Below are positions 47,307 through 58,269 of a stretch of 64,000 nt of DNA, one piece after another. A program made the translations under genes and the position numbers. Origin of the DNA: Symbiodinium sp. CCMP2592 (lineage: Eukaryota > Sar > Dinophyceae > Suessiales > Symbiodiniaceae); assembly GCA_905221615.1 (NCBI GenBank), contig CAJNDT010003079.1:526501-590500 (forward strand), given 5' to 3'. The notes beneath the pieces were generated by a model. The model searched no databases, was not told the origin of the DNA, and worked only from the letters and a program-made list of their open reading frames with translations. Within the stretch, counting starts at the first letter, position 1, and each line of letters starts with the position of its first letter.

Positions 47307-49278
47307 TGCTTCCTTCCGCAACTGTCGTGTGCACGGATGCTAGTGAGTTACACCATGGTGCCTTGATCCCCTTGGGCCTAGAACTCTTAGGTTGGTTTTA
47401 CTACTGTGCTTTCAGTAGTGTGGCCGTGGGTCGCCAGTGGGAACTGTCCAGAGCGTTGGTTCGCACCTTACACGCCGTCTTCTGTTCGCACCGTATTGCA
47501 CCGGACAGTCGTTCTGTCAATGATTGCGGTGGTGGGTTGTCATGTCGGCAACTATTTATAGTTTTCTGCTTGAACACAATGGCCTGACAGGAGAATACCG
47601 CAGAAACTTTTCGGGACACAACGAGATTCAAGTAGCTCGATGGATTGAACAATTTGAGACGATGTCGCTTCGAGAGGGGACGATACAACTTGACAAAGCG
47701 GACCACGCCGGTCGAAAGGGATTCAGGACGCGGAGAGTTTGAGAGAAAGGTGCCTATCGAAGGGGAAATGAGGGGAACGAACCCATTGCGAATACCCACA
47801 ATACTTCAATGTCCGGCGACGGGAGCACGCTGCTCGAAAGCTCGGGAAATTGAGAAAGAGAGTGTAGTAGTAGAAGTACAACGGGAAGAGCGAGCGGCCT
47901 TGGAAGGAGTGCTTTCCACTGCCAACCAGAACCAAGATGCTCCGTTCCAAAAAGTCTTAACGGAGTGTCAGTTCTACCATGACCACTCGAAGGAGCAAGG
48001 AGTGTTGCAAAATGGGACACTCTGAAACTTCAACCCATTTGTATAGGGAGGGTCCCCGGGTGAGCTGCCCACCGAACCGTCAGGCGAGTTACTCCCTGGC
48101 GAGTTGCTCGCAGGGCCTGATATGCCTCAAAGCCCCTAGGATGACCCGTTTTTGCTCGTCGACCCGGATGTGCTCGCAGCTGCTCGTCCCTTTCGAACAG
48201 CTTGTGTCTCTTGTTCAAGACATGGTTAGCCACTTTCGAGCAATGTGTTTCGTCGGTGTCCCTTTCGAGCGATTTGCCACTCTTTGTCGACTTCCGGAAT
48301 GATTTCTCGAAGCCCATAGCCCCTTTCTTGCATTCTGCTGGCTCCTCGTGATTCCCCTTTCTCACGTGGCCAACATCCCTCTCCATGTTCTCATCCCTCT
48401 AGAGCAGCTTGCTCCTCCTTCGCACAGTCTCTCTGAGCGAACTTGTCGCTGGGCTATTGCCCCTTCGGGAGCGAGGCTCAACCGTGCGAAGGTGATTGGC
48501 ATTTGCTTAATAATTCCTGATTGTCTCACATGGCGAAGATTAGCAAATCGCTTAAGCAAGACGGGTGGTCGAACAGAGGAGAGTCAACCTTTCGAAAGGG
48601 AGTAGAGCATGTCAGAGTAACGAGGAAGCCCTTGAAAGGCACGGAGCAGCCAAGCTAGCTAGAAAGGGATCAAACAATCTGAGAATGCAGACCTGCATAA
48701 GTGAAAATTCCGAGACGGGCTAGGAAGATTCTGGGGGACTGCCTGCAAGCGGAGCGGATTGGAGGAAAGGGGCTATGGGCCTAAGTACCCTAAGCACGCC
48801 CTTCGAAAAGGATCAGCGATCGGGACAAAAAGGAGCCAACCGCTCGAATGCGCAGCATTTCGTGAAGCATTCGCTTGAAAGAAACGCGAAGAACACCTGA
48901 AGAAAGACAAGTAAAGAACAATGGGTGTGGACGGTTTGGGAGGGACTAGAGGGTTTGAGAGACAGAGAGGGGTTAACAACAATTCCAAGAAGATCGTGGC
49001 CAAGTCTTCGGCTGTATGCAAGGCAGCTGTGGGACTCGAAGCAACTATGGCAGCTCGATGACAGTAGGGCTCCCTGAATCTTCAAGAAAATTGACAGCGA
49101 TTAGGACCTCAGAAAAGATGCTGCGCAGACTGTGCGCGATCAACTAAATTTTTGTGCGGCTTGGGGACCTGGTAGCTCGTAGCAGATGCCGTGCGGTGCC
49201 ACTAGCAGGAAGTTGGCGGTAATATGATGGAGACATGGGTGCCACGAATTCCTTCAGGGTTACATTGTTTTTGGGTCG
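47307..49278. other. no supported gene; recurring TCGAAAGGG-like motif
   Basis: I see no splice chain. Variants of TCGAAAGGG, or its complement CCCTTTCGA, recur at least ten times between about 47,670 and 48,810 on both strands, with intervening sequence unlike the neighbours. The 5' exons of the next gene may lie near the right end. Confidence 0.35.
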
Positions 49279-52200
49279 ATGCAGTTCCCTGCTCTGATGC
49301 AATTCGTAAGTGCCGCGCAGAGCCGGCTCCGCCGGTCCGCCCAGGAGCTTGTTGGGAACCGTGCGAAGGCAAAAGAAGTAAGGTTTCTTGGCAACCACGT
49401 CGAGGACCGCCTTTTCAAGGATTGTCTACATGTGCTTGACGTGATTTGTATCGGGTCTTCCCAGTATAGGACCCTTTCGGCACTGTTCCCTTGTGAAGTT
49501 CCTGTTCGCTCAGTTCAGGAAGCAAAGAAAAAAGCTTCGGGATTGCAGCTTGTCGAGCACATAGAACACAGTGGGAACTGAGCAGCAGCTGCTCTCTTCT
49601 CGCTTTCAGATTTGGAGGCGTCAAAAATGGAAGAAGGTCACGCATGTGCCGAGAAAGGCCGGGGATCAAAGAGGGGAAAGGCACATTGGGCTGTTTGCAA
49701 GCGAATGGCCACAGGTTCTTCGTTTGACTGGCCTGGGGCGATGGGTCAAGCGAAGGAAGAACCCGAAGACAGGAGATGAAGAAGACGGATCGTTTGGAAC
49801 CTTTGCAAGCTGGCGAGCACACATTAGCATTTGCATCGTTGCCAACACCATGTGGAACTAGTAGTGCGTACTCTGAAGATGAAGCTAGCTTCATGTAGAC
49901 GGTGTGTGTTACTCAGTCCCAGACCTTTCAGCCCAGTCGCACGACGGCATCGCAGAACCTCGTGAGCTGAAGTGGATCCTCGACACAGACACAGGGCGAA
50001 CAACTTGCCGTTTCGTGAAGGTGTACTTAAAGCGGTGTACGTGCTGCTAGTGACAAGTGGCGTTGGCAAAAACATCTGCGAGCGAGGTTCCGAATTGACA
50101 TTGGCATCTTGTCTGCTATGATTTTTCTAGCTGCTTTCGGGAGCCCTGTGTCGTGCAGCGCAGTCGAAGGGCAGGGCGTTTATTCCAAGGATGTGGGATC
50201 GGTATTGAGACAGCAGGAGATGAAGAGGAAGGGTCTTTTCCAGTTCAAATCCACGGCCTCTTGTTTTCCTGCACGGTCGCATGGCAGCAGATAATTGGCA
50301 TGCAGTGGCCATGCCTGGCAGCACATTTTTTTACCTTGGGCAGCATGCACAGCTGGTTGCCGAGGTTCTGTCGCCTGAACATGTCCAGCCTGATTCCTCA
50401 GCTGATGGCAAACTGCGGTTTTGGATAGTGTTTGCATATGTTTGCATGTTAGGTGGTAGGGCAGTGTTAGCTCTGTCACCCTCGCGACGCAGCTAGCTTT
50501 GTTTCGTGCTCACAACTGTTTCAATCTTATGGCATGTCGCGAAGACATAGATGCAGAGTCGTTCTTCTGCTTCGTTTCATGTTTGCATGAGAGCATGCAC
50601 GGTGTCGGACTTCAGGTTGTTGGTGAGCATTGTCACTGGAATACCATTGCTCATTCTGAGCTGCGTGGCGGTGAGTGAGTATTCTCGAGCTCTCACGTGC
50701 TCCATCGCAGCCGACATGGCTGCAAACAAGCGCACATCTCTCCTTTCTTTTGCACATGATCAAGCCGGTGCGTCATTCCCACTTGAGTCTGCCTGATGCT
50801 CAGGTCGCATTGCTGTGCACATCTTTCGACTTGAACTTAGTTTGAGTGGCGAAGAGAACCAGGGCTCATCAGCAGTTGGCCGTGCAGTGTGACGACCAAG
50901 CACCTTTGGCCTTCAGCACGCAGAGGTGTTGTATGACTTCCTAGAAATCGATGCAGTGCAGAGAATGGAGATCCAGTGCCTTGGGGGCATGGTTTGAACC
51001 AACAGCACTTGCCAAGATGACTTAGCAAGTCCGATGTTCAGCCGTAGTCTCACATTGCGAGGATTCAGGAGATGCAAGCTGCTGTGGCCATGGTTCAACA
51101 AAGACGCGAAAGGATGCCAGCTGACAGCATGCAGCGCTTTAACATAGACCGTAGCTGACCAGCTGTCTTTGCAGGCTTGAGTTCTTCGGAAAACTTCATC
51201 AGCTTGCGGATTTATGGCCGGCGACTCAGATCTGCGCTGCATCTGAGCTGCAGGTCTTCAGTTCCTTGGTTGCACCGGCGCAACTCGTTGCAAGGCTCTA
51301 TCGCACCTTGCCACGCTTGGAGTTCATGAAGCTGCTGAGTGAGTCGCTTCAAGACGTCCCTTTCCTGCAACATCTTAAGCTCGGAGTTCGTACCTTCATT
51401 GTGAGATTTTGGGTAATGAATATCGGGGGATGTCTGTTGAGTGTCGAGGCCTGGGCACCTTTGTTCAACAGGCTTTCCAGATGTTCTATATAGATGCCTC
51501 CTGCGATAAAACCCGCGGACAACAGGCATACAAACGAAGAACATGTATGCAGACGGACCGCGCGGATTCACATATTGGAGTCGCGTTAACATGCGTTAGA
51601 TTGGTTCTGGTTCAGTGTTACCTTAGAGTCAGAACGCCACCACATTGACTTGAAGTATTTCTAGCGTCATAAGAGCGCGGCATGCTTGCAGTCGTTTTTC
51701 AACTTTCGAGCCTTCGACTGCACAATAAACTTTACCGCATAAAGCGTACCTGCGTACCATAAGCTACGGTTGACTGCCACTAATGCCTGGACAACTGGTG
51801 CTATTCTTTGTCTCTTCTGCCATTACTTTCTACGATGAGCCCCCTGAGCATTTCTCACTTGTGAGTATGAACAGTATGGGCCATGCGTATTTCTACGACG
51901 ATGTTCAACGATCGCGAGTTCGACTGTCAGCCGTGGGTTAGTGTTGCGTTCGTATCACGTTATTCCTACCTACCTACCTACCTACCTCCCTGCCTACCTA
52001 CCCTGCAACTACTACACTGCTGCTGCCGCCGGAGCTGTTACTTCCACTGCAACTCCTTTATGCACCACTACTAGTACTAGTACTATTACTAACGCTGCTG
52101 CTGCTACTACTACTGCTACTACTACTATTACTGCTGCTACTACGACGACGACGATGACTACTACTACTACGACGACGACTACTACTACTACTGTTGCATA

Positions 52201-52894
52201 CTGCTGCTATGCCACTACCACCACGACTACCGTTGCCAATGCCTCTGCCACGGCCACTGCCACTGCGAATGCCACCACCACCACCACGACGACGACGACT
52301 ACTACTGCTACTGCTGTGCACAATGCGAGGAGAGTCGATCCTCGACAGCAATCAGACAATCCATAGTGACAACAACAACTACGGCGGCAACGACGACGAT
52401 GCTTATTCTGGTACTTCTACTACTTTAAATTTATTACTTGCCGGTATGCACGTATTCACGTGTGCATGTTTGCACGCACACCTGTAAGCTTTCAGGTTCA
52501 CTCCTTCAGGTGTAGACGTGAGCGTCTTCATTTGGCTATGTCACGACCTTTTTCTGTGCGTTGTTGTCCGTCTGCTCATAAGCCTGTGCTTAACAAGCAT
52601 TGTAGTTGGTGTTGGTTTGTTTTGCTTATGTTTGCGCGTTCGATGTGATTCGTTATTCCTGGTAGGTTCTAGGATTGTGGCAGATGGCCGAAGCTGCAAG
52701 GCAGAAGATGCCGACATGGCCAGGACCTGAGACAGAGGGCACCGTGTTTCACAGAGGTGTTTCGTAGGTTGATGGAGGCTTCCTGGGTTTTTGCCACTCA
52801 AGAGCTGGGGCAGCAGTCAATTCGAATACCAGTCTGCTGTCAGGCGAAGCACTTGCAAGACATAGTCGCGAAGGCCTCCGCATCTTTATTGTAG
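49279..52894 (+). CDS. spliced gene of unknown function with one hydrophobic exon
   Basis: Exons in phase: 49,279-49,570, 49,610-49,772, 50,159-50,232, 50,288-50,423, 50,616-50,670, 50,711-50,767, 50,804-50,832, 51,175-51,400, then from 51,472. The last exon, about 52,724-52,894, ends at TAG. Donors are mainly GT, with GA at 49,773, 50,424 and 50,833; several introns are only 36-55 nt. Exon 50,616-50,670 encodes a membrane-like LLVSIVTGIPLLILSCVA. Other stretches: EVRFLGNHVEDRLFKDCLHV, SVLRQQEMKRK, AVAMPGSTFFYLGQHAQLVA, EFFGKLHQLADLWPATQICA, VFRRLMEASWVFATQELGQQ. The ATG at 49,279 is only the first in the frame, and the true start may be upstream. The join across the triplet array at 52.0-52.3 kb is unproven. 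Family not recognised. Confidence 0.55.
51964..52325. repeat. CCTA tetramers and TAC triplet array inside an intron
   Basis: About eight CCTA units (51,965-52,003), then degenerate TAC/CTG/ACG triplets to about 52,320. If the surrounding gene model is right, this array lies in a large intron between 51.5 and 52.7 kb. Confidence 0.85.
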
Positions 52895-53226
52895 CCAGCA
52901 GCCTGCGTCCATAGTAAATGCTTCGCACCAGATGGATGGAATTGGCCGGTTGGACAGATCAGATCTTCTGCAGTAGCCAAATTATGCCAGCTTGCAGGTG
53001 GGAATTCTGGAAGACTCCCTCATGCCGCTTTCAGCATGGGAATCCGACCAACTGTCTCGGGAGTCTTGTCTCGCACCACCCGGTTACCAGCCCAGACGAC
53101 TCCTCTCATGAATACTCGGCGCTGAGGGGTTGAGACTCATCCTACTCAGCCAAGGAAACAAAGAAAGGGCTTGCAGCAGACAGCTCGGTTTCTAAGACTG
53201 TGCCAGTCACCCTGGCCTTCCTGCAG

Positions 53227-53657
53227 TCACCCCTCTCGAGGACAGCATCACAAGGCTTACCAGAAGCTCGGCAAATGATGCCTTAGAGCAGGTGCCGGGA
53301 TCTGAGTGACCTGGATGTTGCACGAGACATTGCGAGTGCTGCACAAGTGTTGCAGTATGCCTAGGCCGACGTTATCGAAGGACACCTGGCGTCTGTGCTG
53401 CCTTCCTACTGTCAATCGGTCTTGCCAAGATGGGGCTTGTCTGTTTGGAGATCGCATGCTCCTTGGATCCCTCCAGCCAGTGGTTCAGACGAGTTCCCTG
53501 CGGCGAGACATTGTTCAGCTGGGCGGGTGGCAAAAGATCTGCTTTACTGTGCACTCTTTCGGGACTGCTTCATGATGTCGATGATCAAGCTTGGCAGGAG
53601 ATGTCTGAAATCAAGATCCGTCTCCTTGCCGCACCGCCGCCGGGAGCGGACGCTTGA
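53227..53657 (+). CDS. spliced gene of unknown function, 3' part with very short introns
   Basis: Four exons join in phase: 53,227-53,254, 53,292-53,331, 53,365-53,394 and 53,430-53,657 (TGA). Introns are 37 nt (GC-AG), 33 nt (GC-AG, donor GCGAGT) and 35 nt (GT-AG). The joined peptide reads CRDLSDLDVARDI, ADVIEGHLAS, then MGLVCLEIACSLDPSSQWFR and LLHDVDDQAWQEMSEIKIRL. The 5' end is missing. The last exon begins with ATG and could alone be a 75-codon frame, but the upstream exons are strongly protein-like. No domain is recognised. Confidence 0.48.
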
Positions 53658-54390
53658 CAAGAACGCGAGTCCTGACTCTGCCGGTCTGCCTGAAAACCAA
53701 AGGAGGAGAGATGATGGGCAATTCTTGGCTGCTGAACCGCTTGCTTGCGCTGGCATGCACTGAACACCAGAACTCAGATTTGCTCGTTGCCGGATGCTAC
53801 CCAGCTTTGAATAGCTGTAGCTGATAGGTTGAGGGGCAGGTCTCCCACTCAGTCATATGCTCGGAGTCCTGTGGGACGCTTCCGGCAAGCAGTCGTAACA
53901 AAGCACGAGGTAAACACATGCTTGGACATGACATACCATGAAGCAGCACGCAATAGCAGCACCAAGCATGATATGATATACTGTTATACAATACATACAA
54001 AACAAAACAGCCCTAGAAAGACCATGTCATGAAGCAGCGCAAAACTTGCAAAAATGCAAAGTACAACACAGCTTTAGCACGACCGTGCAGCAGCAGCGAA
54101 GCAGTTTCTTGGGATTCTTAGAACCTGAGACAGAATAGAGCTTGGCATGCCTGGGTCTCGGCGGAATGGTCATACGGAGTGCCTTTGCTCTGTTTCTCTT
54201 AACTGGATTGCCGCCTAGCGCTGGCAATGCGCCAAGTGCCAGCATCCAAGTCTCGCTCTGCAGTGCCATCAGAACCCCCTGACAGTGCATGCTACGGTCT
54301 TGAGCCCCTCTGTTACTGAGGCATCTGCTGCATGCCCCAAAGGCTATTTCAGGAATGCCACAGTCCTTTTCCCTTGTGATGCACTTTCAG

Positions 54391-54757
54391 GCTTCCCGTT
54401 GAGAGAGTGAAGAGCTTGGCAGTTCTGGCACAGAGCCGTGGCACACTGCATGGCAGGAGTTGCCTATGCGCCCATAAGCCAAGAGGAGGGGATGACCATA
54501 AGAGTTCCTCCATACGTAAAGGCCAGCCTCTCAGTTGTCACGATGTGTGACCTGGCAAGGCCCGAGGTGCAACAGAGTTGCCGTGCTCGTGTTCCGAGGA
54601 TGGCCAAGTCTCTGTCGTGTCTTCAGTGGCGCTGACGATTGCAGTGGGCGATCCTGCACAAGTTGCAGCGATGACCCCGCTGATGCAGGGCCCGAAGTCG
54701 CAAGACTGGCGGGGCCTGTCGATTGAGATAGATGCAGGCATCGCTCCTTGCGCTTAA
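54391..54757 (+). CDS. spliced gene of unknown function, last exons
   Basis: After a CACTTTCAG acceptor the + strand reads LPVERVKSLAVLAQSRG, then in another frame AGVAYAPISQEEGMTIRVPP. A final exon at 54,567-54,757 starts with GT after CCCGAG and reads ATELPCSCSEDGQVSVVSSV, then MTPLMQGPKSQDWRGLSIEI, to TAA. The last exon is the strongest. Two short introns must switch frames between the blocks, but their borders are ambiguous. No family is recognised. Confidence 0.42.
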
Positions 54758-55955
54758 TTGATAGCTTACCTGGCTTACCTATTTCCTCATTTTCCAACCT
54801 CCCCAAGTTTCCGACTTGAAGCCGTGTAGAAGTGCACAGCTTCCGAGAACGCGACGAGAGCCCTTGCAGGCCAGGTCGTGTCTGAAGCCACTGGACAGTG
54901 GCTGGGCTTCTCCTCTGCACTAAGCTTTTCCCCATCCAGTGTAGATATGTTTTTAGTGCGTTCGCACTTGTGTTCTCTCGTAATGTGATGCTCTTTGTCG
55001 AGGTTCGTGGCGAGCAGGTATAACATATCAGGGCACGACTCCCAGCGTACCTTGGCATGATCTGTTCATTGCAGTTGACCGTTACTTGTGGCTTCGCCTC
55101 GAGTTCTGACACTACACAGTCGCATGATGTCGCAAATTTTGCGCATACTTGATTGCAAGCATTCTACTGAGATTTGCACCTCCGTCCTGGGGTTGGAGTG
55201 GTGGGCTCACGTGTAGAGGCCCTGAGCTGCCCGAGTGAACGGGCACGTCATTCTCACTTACTTCCAGGTATTAGACCCCTCGGGCTGTCCACCAAATCCT
55301 TGATGCGCGATGGTGCGTAGGGAAGTTGAGTGATTAAGGATGTAAGGCACATGAGCTGGTGCTTTTCTGAGCCCCCCTTATCTGGTGAATGCTTGGGCAG
55401 TGCAGAAGCCTGTCGAAGCTTTTTTTTGGCTCCGGTTCTAAGGAACTTGCGGTCCTGATACATGCAGAGGCAGGTGCACAGCGGCATCTTGCAAACATCA
55501 GCCGCTGAGATTGCACAAAAGATTCACAGGCTTCAGGTTTAGTCGTCAAGGCACGCCTGTCAAACATGTGAGGCTTCGCATATTCAGCGTACAATGGCTG
55601 CAAAAGCCCTGCTTTGCCAACAGCTGCTGGGCTTATCATGATGTTACTTGATCGTTGTGTAAGAATTTGGACTGGGCAGACCTTGAAATGACAACTGTCT
55701 AGACGGTTGGGGTGAAGCGGTACTGACAGCACCACTCGGAGGATGAGTTGTAAAACGGCAGTGGCAGCAGAAAGCAGGTGCACTAATAGTCACTAGGATG
55801 CCGCTCCACCTGACAGAAGTAAGGGCACCCAACGGGAAGACTCCACAGGGGGAAGGGATGCAGAGACGGATGAGCGTCCGAGCAAGCAAGCATGGCTTGA
55901 TTATTTGTGTCGGCAGTATTTACACGTTTACGCATTCCCGAGGCGCTGAAGCGTG
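54758..55955. other. no gene resolved
   Basis: No splice-consistent + strand exons were found. Two minus-strand frames of 149-193 codons overlap here without recognisable motifs. Confidence 0.3.
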
Positions 55956-55957
55956 GC

Positions 55958-56042
55958 AGTACTAGTAGTAGTTAGTAGTATAGTAGGAGCAGCAGCAGCA
56001 GTAGTCGTAGGCACCCCAACCCCTACCAACTACAAGTAGTAC

Positions 56043-56120
<78 letters not shown>

Positions 56121-56122
56121 TG

Positions 56123-56155
<33 letters not shown>
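55958..56155. repeat. GTA triplet array
   Basis: A degenerate left part (55,958-56,010), a short C-rich break, then nearly pure AGT from 56,036 to 56,154 with two GGT variants. Confidence 0.95.
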
Positions 56156-56324
56156 ACTATGAAACATAGCTTTGTTTTGTTGTACTGTTAGTAGTAAGAG
56201 GAGGAGGAAGAGGAGGAGGAGTTACAGTTGGAGTGCTAGTAGGAGTATGTGTCGTAGCCGTATCGATGCAGTGTTGAGGCTGAGCTTATGCTAGTGGGGG
56301 TCCTGTTCCTCCATGTACTCACAG

Positions 56325-56659
56325 GTAAGCATGAGACAGGAACAGGAAAGCTAGCACTCACCAGCGCAACTTTGCACTGGTTGACGGACAGCCTTCGGCC
56401 GTCAGCAACAGCGGGTTTCACATCTTCTGTCGCAGAGACTGCCATCGTTTTTTGGAGCATTATGCACTTCTGCAACTCAAGACAGGGCTGCGACGACTTT
56501 GCGCGCTTTGCGGCTCGCCAATTGGTCTTTAACTGGAGTTCATGGGTGCAGTCCAAGTACGACTCTGCTGATGTGGAAGCTTGGCTGAAGAAGGTCTGGA
56601 AAGTTAGCACTCTGCTGCACGTTGAAGATTCGAGTCAGAGACTGTCGTCCCACAGCTAG
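56325..56659 (+). CDS. likely terminal exon, unknown function
   Basis: Opens after an ACTCACAG acceptor and runs in one frame to TAG at 56,659, about 110 codons. It is clearly protein-like: ALTSATLHWLTDSLRPS, AETAIVFWSIMHFCNSRQGC, DDFARFAARQLVFNWSSWVQ, SADVEAWLKKVWKVSTLL. The second half looks like amphipathic helices. Earlier exons would lie left of the triplet array. A GTAAGC at the same border could instead be a donor, in which case the frame's start differs. Not recognised. Confidence 0.42.
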
Positions 56660-56924
56660 GGTTCTGGTGAGATCAAACGAAGGACAGTTAGCGTCGATGC
56701 GAAATACAAAGCCATTGCAAATGCCAGTCATGCTACTGCCGAACGTCGGACAGGGTGGATGCATGCAGTGCGATGCAAGTAGCGGGTGGTAAGACCAGCA
56801 GCATCACCGTCGCGATTGCTGCTACGAGTGCTGTTTACTACTCCTCCTGCTGGCGCTGCTGATGCTACTGCTTTTGATGCTAGCACGAAAGCCAGTACCA
56901 GGCAACAGTAGCAAGATAGTCATT

Positions 56925-57081
56925 GCTAGTCGTAGTCGAAGTAGTAGTAAGTAGTCGAGTCGTAGTCGAAGTTGTAGGAGTAGTAGGAGTAGTAGTAGTA
57001 GTAGTAGTGGTAGTGGTAGTGGTAGTGGTAGTAGTAGTAGTAGTGGTGGTAGTAGTAGTAGTAGTAGTTGTTGTTGTTGTT
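56925..57081. repeat. GTC/GTA triplet array with GTT tail
   Basis: Degenerate GTC/GTA at the left, AGT and GGTAGT blocks in the middle, and a TTG run at 57,066-57,081. Confidence 0.9.
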
Positions 57082-57206
57082 CATTTGGCAGTTGCACCCG
57101 CTTCTGGCTGTAGCGAATGGCTTTACATGGCTCACACAGCGTATGCCCACGGCCCGAGTCTGGGTCCGATGTTGTGAGAATGGTGCAACTTACTGTAGCC
57201 GGTCAC

Positions 57207-57838
57207 AGGCGTGGCAGAAGCTATGTGACAGCGCCATGCAATCGGTGGAACCGTTGGCACCTGGGCCCGCCGCGTGCTCAGAGATGCCAAGTAAGGACTC
57301 TTTTTTTGGAAGATTGCTGATTTCAGTCCACCCTGCGCACATCTGGGCACCAAACTAATGCGTGGTGTCAGTATCGCAGCCTCAGGGTTCCATTGCCATC
57401 AGCGCTCAAGAGCCCAGGTTCCATTCTACATATTTGGTGATGTCTGGTCTCCGTGGCCACTTGCTGCTCTTGTACACCCTGGTTGGCGAGAGGCATTTCG
57501 ATTCATTGATTCGTTGGGACTCCAGGCGGCATGGTGTTTGGAGCGCTGTACGTCTTGCAGCATAAGTTTCACAAGAGAAGTGGCTCTTTAGTGGCCACGA
57601 CAGGCGCATCAAAACATGCGGCATCATCCGCTTGCGCGAAGCTTTTTGCCACATGCGCCGGCCAAGGTGGAACACCGCCCGATGGCTACGTCCAGAAAGC
57701 AGAGTATCTCGGCAAGTTTCTGCAGCACAAGCGGCACTAGACGACGATATCGACGATGCCGTCACAGTCACAGTGAGAGGCGCTACTGCTGCCAGGTGCC
57801 ATATTGTGCCATAGGCAAGCAGGCGCTGGGTGGTAAGA
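57207..57838 (+). CDS. candidate exons upstream of the PAN-domain gene
   Basis: Three protein-like pieces with splice-like borders. One follows GGTCACAG at 57,209 (AWQKLCDSAMQSVEPLAPG) and ends at a GTAAGG. A second follows CTCCAG at 57,522 (VFGALYVLQHKFHKRSGSL, then SKHAASSACAKLFATCAGQ). A third follows TTCTGCAG at 57,725 (AQAALDDDIDDAVTVTVRGA) and ends at AG before GTGCCA. The second and third agree in phase if a 59-nt GT-AG intron is removed. They may be 5' exons of the PAN-domain gene or a separate gene. Confidence 0.3.
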
Positions 57839-58269
57839 GATCTCTCCAGAACTCAATGGGCGGAACATGCCCACTGCATTGACTACAGTGACTACATCAG
57901 GCCTTTGCATCACACACATGCCTGGACAGAACAATATTCTGCACCATCGAGCTCCAATTTTTGAGAGACCTGCCCATCTCACGTTTTCTCGTTCTGCAAT
58001 TGCGAGATATTACGTGCGCAAAGGCCCGTCAGGGATCCCTGCACAACCAGTTGGAGCAGCGTAAGATTGTTTTGCTTCTAGATCGCCACCACCAGTGTGC
58101 CAGCACCGTCACGAACGTGTCATAGCGATGAACTTTCTGACAATGCAGCCAACGCTGCTGCTGCTGCCACTGCTGCTGCCGGTGTGATTGCTAGATCGAC
58201 GGTGCATTGTTGTTGCATGCAACTTCGAGGTTTGAGACTGCCTATGGCTTGGCCAGCATCTACCTTTCC

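Noticed and set aside
47310..47700. RNase H-like TDAS and ARW-type residues suggesting an LTR retrotransposon
   Set aside because: The motifs are in different frames, other catalytic residues are missing, and no integrase or protease signature lies nearby.
50970..51060. Minus-strand GGTTCAAACC as a Pol III B box
   Set aside because: No A box at a suitable distance and no foldable tRNA body. The region is an intron of the + strand gene model.
57661..57734. A 14-nt GC-AG intron near 57,711
   Set aside because: A 59-nt GT-AG intron ending at the same acceptor restores the same frame and has a typical size.
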